This document shows positions 7,104 through 9,234 of a DNA stretch of 9,234 bases, piece by piece. This stretch comes from Rikenellaceae bacterium. Lineage in GTDB: Bacteria; Bacteroidota; Bacteroidia; Bacteroidales; UBA932. The stretch lies in contig DOVA01000184.1 in NCBI GenBank assembly GCA_003520315.1, positions 1-9,234 of the forward strand, given 5' to 3'. A program made the translations under genes and the position numbers. Each line of letters opens with the position of its first letter. The stretch's first letter is position 1. Under the pieces are notes generated by a model. That model was not told where the DNA came from. It ran no database searches and was given only the letters and a program-made list of their open reading frames with translations.

Positions 7104-8321
7104 CTACCTCCCTTTTTCAGAAAAGATCTTGTCCAATACTTTAAGAATCTTCTCCACAGCGTAATCAATTTCTGCATCATTGATACACAGTGGAGGAGCT
7201 ATTCTGAATGCTGAGTCTGTCGAAAGGAACCAGTCACTCATTACACCTTCTTTCAATAACAATCTTACAGCAAGTTCTCCCAATCCTGATTCTCCAAGCT
7301 CAACTGCAATTAACAATCCTGCTGCCCTAATCTCTTTGATTAAAGGATGATCCCTGAGATATTTCACAAAACGCTGTGACTTACCTTCCACCTCGTCAAC
7401 CCATGGTTCTTTGAGCAATACCTTAAGAGATGCAAGTGCTGCAGCACAGGAGACAGGATGACCTCCGAAAGTTGTAATATGACCTAATGCTGGTGAAAAT
7501 TGCCAACTTTCCATTAATTCTCCGGAAGCAATAAATGCCCCTAATGGCATACCCCCACCTAAAGCTTTAGCCAAAGTAATGATATCAGGAATAACCCCGT
7601 ACTTTTGAAATGCAAAAAGCTTTCCACAACGGCCAAAACCTGTCTGCACCTCATCAAAGATCAGTAAAGCTCCCACCTCATTACAGCGTTGTCGCAGAGC
7701 TTCAAGATAACCCTCAACAGGTAAGATTACACCGGCTTCGCCTTGAACAGGTTCAATAATTACAGCTGCAGATTTTTCCGTTATCTTTCTTAAATCATCA
7801 AAATTATTGAAATTAATATGACTAATCCCGGGTAAAAGTGGTCTAAAAGCTCTCTTAAGTTCTTCATCACTCATAAGGCTCATAACACCCTGTGTGCTAC
7901 CGTGGTAACAATTGTAACAGCTTACAATCTCACGCCTTCCAGTAACTCTTTTGGCCAATTTGACAGCCGCTTCGTTCGCTTCACTTCCTGAATTGACATA
8001 ATAGACGCTATTCAGATTTTCAGGCAAACACGATGTGAGCAAAGTCGCATGCTCAACTTGTGGAGCCTGTATCAATTCACCATATACCATCAAATGCATG
8101 TAAAGTTCAATCTGAGCCTTAACTGCATCAATAACCTCCTTGTTGGCATGTCCCACATTCGAGACTGATACACCGGAGATAAGATCAATTATTTTTTTCC
8201 CATCAGGTCCATAAAGAAAAACTCCTTCGGCTTTTTCGATTTCAAGACCAAAAGGGTAAGGGGAAGTCTGCGCTATATGCCTGAAAAAAAGCTCCCTGAG
8301 AATATAGGGTACTGAAGACAT
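7104..8321 (-). CDS. Class III PLP-dependent aminotransferase
   Basis: This is a cytoplasmic aminotransferase of the ornithine/acetylornithine/4-aminobutyrate (class III) group, usually annotated simply as an aspartate aminotransferase family protein. The 405 residues are a normal full length. Visible elements are the substrate-entry region DLISGVSVSNVGHAN (46-60), the phosphate-binding NSGSEAN (110-116), YHGST (139-143), EPVQGE (190-195), the ring-nitrogen aspartate D223 in FDEVQTGFGR, and the Schiff-base lysine K252 in TLAKALGGGMPLG. TTFGGHPVSCAAA (283-295) is the conserved loop from the neighbouring subunit. The substrate cannot be told from the sequence, and no arginine, proline or GABA pathway genes lie nearby. 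It starts immediately after the zinc-ribbon gene stop, with no spacer and only a weak purine-rich stretch upstream. Confidence 0.93.
   Translation of the reverse strand: MSSVPYILRELFFRHIAQTSPYPFGLEIEKAEGVFLYGPDGKKIIDLISGVSVSNVGHANKEVIDAVKAQIELYMHLMVYGELIQAPQVEHATLLTSCLPENLNSVYYVNSGSEANEAAVKLAKRVTGRREIVSCYNCYHGSTQGVMSLMSDEELKRAFRPLLPGISHINFNNFDDLRKITEKSAAVIIEPVQGEAGVILPVEGYLEALRQRCNEVGALLIFDEVQTGFGRCGKLFAFQKYGVIPDIITLAKALGGGMPLGAFIASGELMESWQFSPALGHITTFGGHPVSCAAALASLKVLLKEPWVDEVEGKSQRFVKYLRDHPLIKEIRAAGLLIAVELGESGLGELAVRLLLKEGVMSDWFLSTDSAFRIAPPLCINDAEIDYAVEKILKVLDKIFSEKGR
7106..7113 (-). promoter_or_regulatory. Shine-Dalgarno site for dnaB
   Basis: The minus strand reads AGGGAGGT, with GGAGG six bases from the dnaB ATG at 7100. 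It overlaps the final codons and stop of the aminotransferase gene, supporting both the chosen start and coupled translation. Confidence 0.78.
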
Positions 8322-9137
8322 TTACTCTTTTTCAAAGTCAGCACTAACAAGGATTCTGCCACAGTATTCACAAACAATTATTTTTTTGCTTGAAGCGATA
8401 TCCATCTGCCTTTGAGGGGGTATCTTGTTAAAACATCCAGCACAAGCATCTCTCCTGACTGTAACAACTGCAAGGCCATTTCTCGCATTACATCGAACCT
8501 TTTGATAAGCAGCAAGCATCCTTGCATCTATCTGGGAAGCAATTTCTTCAGATTTCTTTATCAACTCCTTTTCTTCTTTGGCAGTCTCGGTAATAATGGA
8601 TTCAAGTTCCTTTTTCTTATTCTCAAGATCTATGGTCCTCTCCTTGATAGCTTCCTGAGCAGCGGCAATAGCCTCTTTCTTTTCGGCTAGCAACAAAGTC
8701 TTCTCTTTAATAATCTTCTCTGCATGCTGCACTTCAAGCCCCTGATATTCTATCTCTTTCGACAGAGAATCATACTCACGGTTATTCTTAACATTATTCT
8801 GCTGACTGGTATATTTTTCTATGAGATTCTTTGAATTCTCAAGATCCATTTTCTTCTGAGCAATTAATTTCTCAAACTCCTTGTACTCTGTCTGCAAATT
8901 TTCCAGCCTTGTCTTCAATCCCTGAATATCATCCTCAAGATCCTGAACCTCCAGTGGCAATTCTCCTCTAAGAAGATGAATCTTATCTATCTTACTGTCT
9001 GTCTGCTGCAAATTGTATAGAAGACGCAACTTTGTCTCCATACTCAGGTCACCTTCATTGGCGGTTTTCTGCAAAGAGATGAATGTTCCCCCATCCAGAG
9101 GGGTTTCAATATTGGATTTTGATTTAGCTGTTGCCAT
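8322..9137 (-). CDS. C4 zinc-ribbon coiled-coil protein (DUF164/zf-RING_7 type)
   Basis: This 271-residue protein has a long charged coiled coil (about residues 37-205) followed by a C-terminal zinc ribbon, C232-x2-C235 and C256-x2-C259. The VKNNREYDSLSKEIEYQ stretch (116-132) interrupts the helices and is characteristic of the family. Members are widespread and are thought to bind nucleic acid or act as a scaffold, but the molecular role here is not established by the sequence. The first 30 or so residues are low-complexity and polar. An alternative start at Met33 (9041), preceded by AAGGTGA, would remove them, but I kept the ATG at 9137 because it fits the upstream promoter and related proteins often have such tails. 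It is the first gene of the minus-strand cluster and abuts the aminotransferase gene. Confidence 0.88.
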   Translation of the reverse strand: MATAKSKSNIETPLDGGTFISLQKTANEGDLSMETKLRLLYNLQQTDSKIDKIHLLRGELPLEVQDLEDDIQGLKTRLENLQTEYKEFEKLIAQKKMDLENSKNLIEKYTSQQNNVKNNREYDSLSKEIEYQGLEVQHAEKIIKEKTLLLAEKKEAIAAAQEAIKERTIDLENKKKELESIITETAKEEKELIKKSEEIASQIDARMLAAYQKVRCNARNGLAVVTVRRDACAGCFNKIPPQRQMDIASSKKIIVCEYCGRILVSADFEKE

Positions 9138-9176
9138 AATTTCTTAATAGTAGTATATGGGATTAATATTACTCGA

Positions 9177-9192
9177 TGCAATATGAATTGCA
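9177..9192. repeat. Perfect 6-bp inverted repeat at the transcription start
   Basis: TGCAAT and ATTGCA face each other across a 4-base spacer. The repeat overlaps the downstream edge of the -7 element and the expected start point, so it could be a small operator or form a weak hairpin at the 5' end of the RNA. It is short, and chance occurrence in AT-rich DNA is possible. Confidence 0.4.
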
Positions 9193-9198
9193 AATGTA
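9191..9198 (-). promoter_or_regulatory. Bacteroidota-type promoter -7 element (TAnnTTTG)
   Basis: The minus strand reads TACATTTG followed by CA, matching the TAnnTTTG consensus of the principal sigma factor in Bacteroidota. It lies about 53 bases upstream of the zinc-ribbon gene start, leaving a leader of roughly 45 bases. No convincing TTG-type -33 box is present at the expected distance; a T4A8 tract (9204-9215) sits just upstream instead. It is the only well-placed promoter candidate found for the gene cluster. Confidence 0.6.
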
Positions 9199-9234
9199 GC
9201 CATTTTTTTTAAAAGTTCGTTCTTTATCACTTCA

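Larger units (their letters stand above)
9138..9234 (-). other. Leader and upstream intergenic region
   Basis: This 97-base stretch holds the promoter and inverted repeat described separately. It contains no recognisable tRNA or intrinsic terminator, and the flanking gene lies beyond the right edge, so its orientation is unknown. A 19-codon open frame (9144-9203) crosses the promoter and is not considered a gene. Confidence 0.6.

Noticed and set aside
9144..9203. A 19-codon open frame on the minus strand (MATFAIHI...) ending just before the zinc-ribbon gene.
   Set aside because: It overlaps the -7 promoter element, and its start lies upstream of the predicted transcription start, so it would not be on the transcript. 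Its sequence is explained by the promoter.

Overview
The window is a stretch of AT-rich chromosome from what is most likely a member of the Bacteroidota, probably an anaerobic or facultative Bacteroidales-type organism. The reasons are the gene order rseC-rnfB-rnfC-rnfD-rnfG-rnfE, the TAnnTTTG-type promoter at the upstream end, the DUF3108 protein, the coiled-coil C4 zinc-ribbon protein, and start sites that mostly lack Shine-Dalgarno (SD) sequences. The lineage is inferred from these traits, since no rRNA gene is present.

All ten genes lie on the minus strand and are read from the right edge toward the left. At the right end (9138-9234) is a short leader with one recognisable promoter and a small inverted repeat. 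Next come three broadly conserved genes: a C4 zinc-ribbon/coiled-coil protein (8322-9137), a class III PLP aminotransferase (7104-8321) and the replicative helicase DnaB (5601-7100). A secreted DUF3108 protein (4796-5599) and an RseC-like membrane protein (4371-4799) lead into the Rnf genes: rnfB (3511-4371), rnfC (2160-3497), rnfD (1126-2127), rnfG (531-1133) and rnfE (1-538, cut by the left edge). rnfA would be expected just outside the left edge.

The Rnf proteins form one membrane machine. RnfB takes electrons from ferredoxin and RnfC exchanges them with NAD. RnfD and RnfG carry covalently bound FMN, and RnfE (with RnfA) holds a cysteine-bound iron-sulfur centre inside the membrane. Electron flow from ferredoxin to NAD+ drives export of Na+ or H+. 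RseC-like proteins accompany Rnf/Rsx systems. The DUF3108 protein overlaps rseC, but its role is unknown.

Spacing between consecutive genes runs from 8-bp overlaps to a 32-bp gap. There is no stretch of 300 bases without a gene, no visible intrinsic terminator, and no mobile element, tRNA, CRISPR array or phage gene. I found no previously undescribed system. The most interesting details are the two near-identical coupled junctions rnfD/rnfG and rnfG/rnfE, the selective use of strong SD sites, the long multi-cluster RnfB, the atypical flavinylation motif of RnfG, and a long cotranscribed layout joining a replication gene to an energy-conserving complex.
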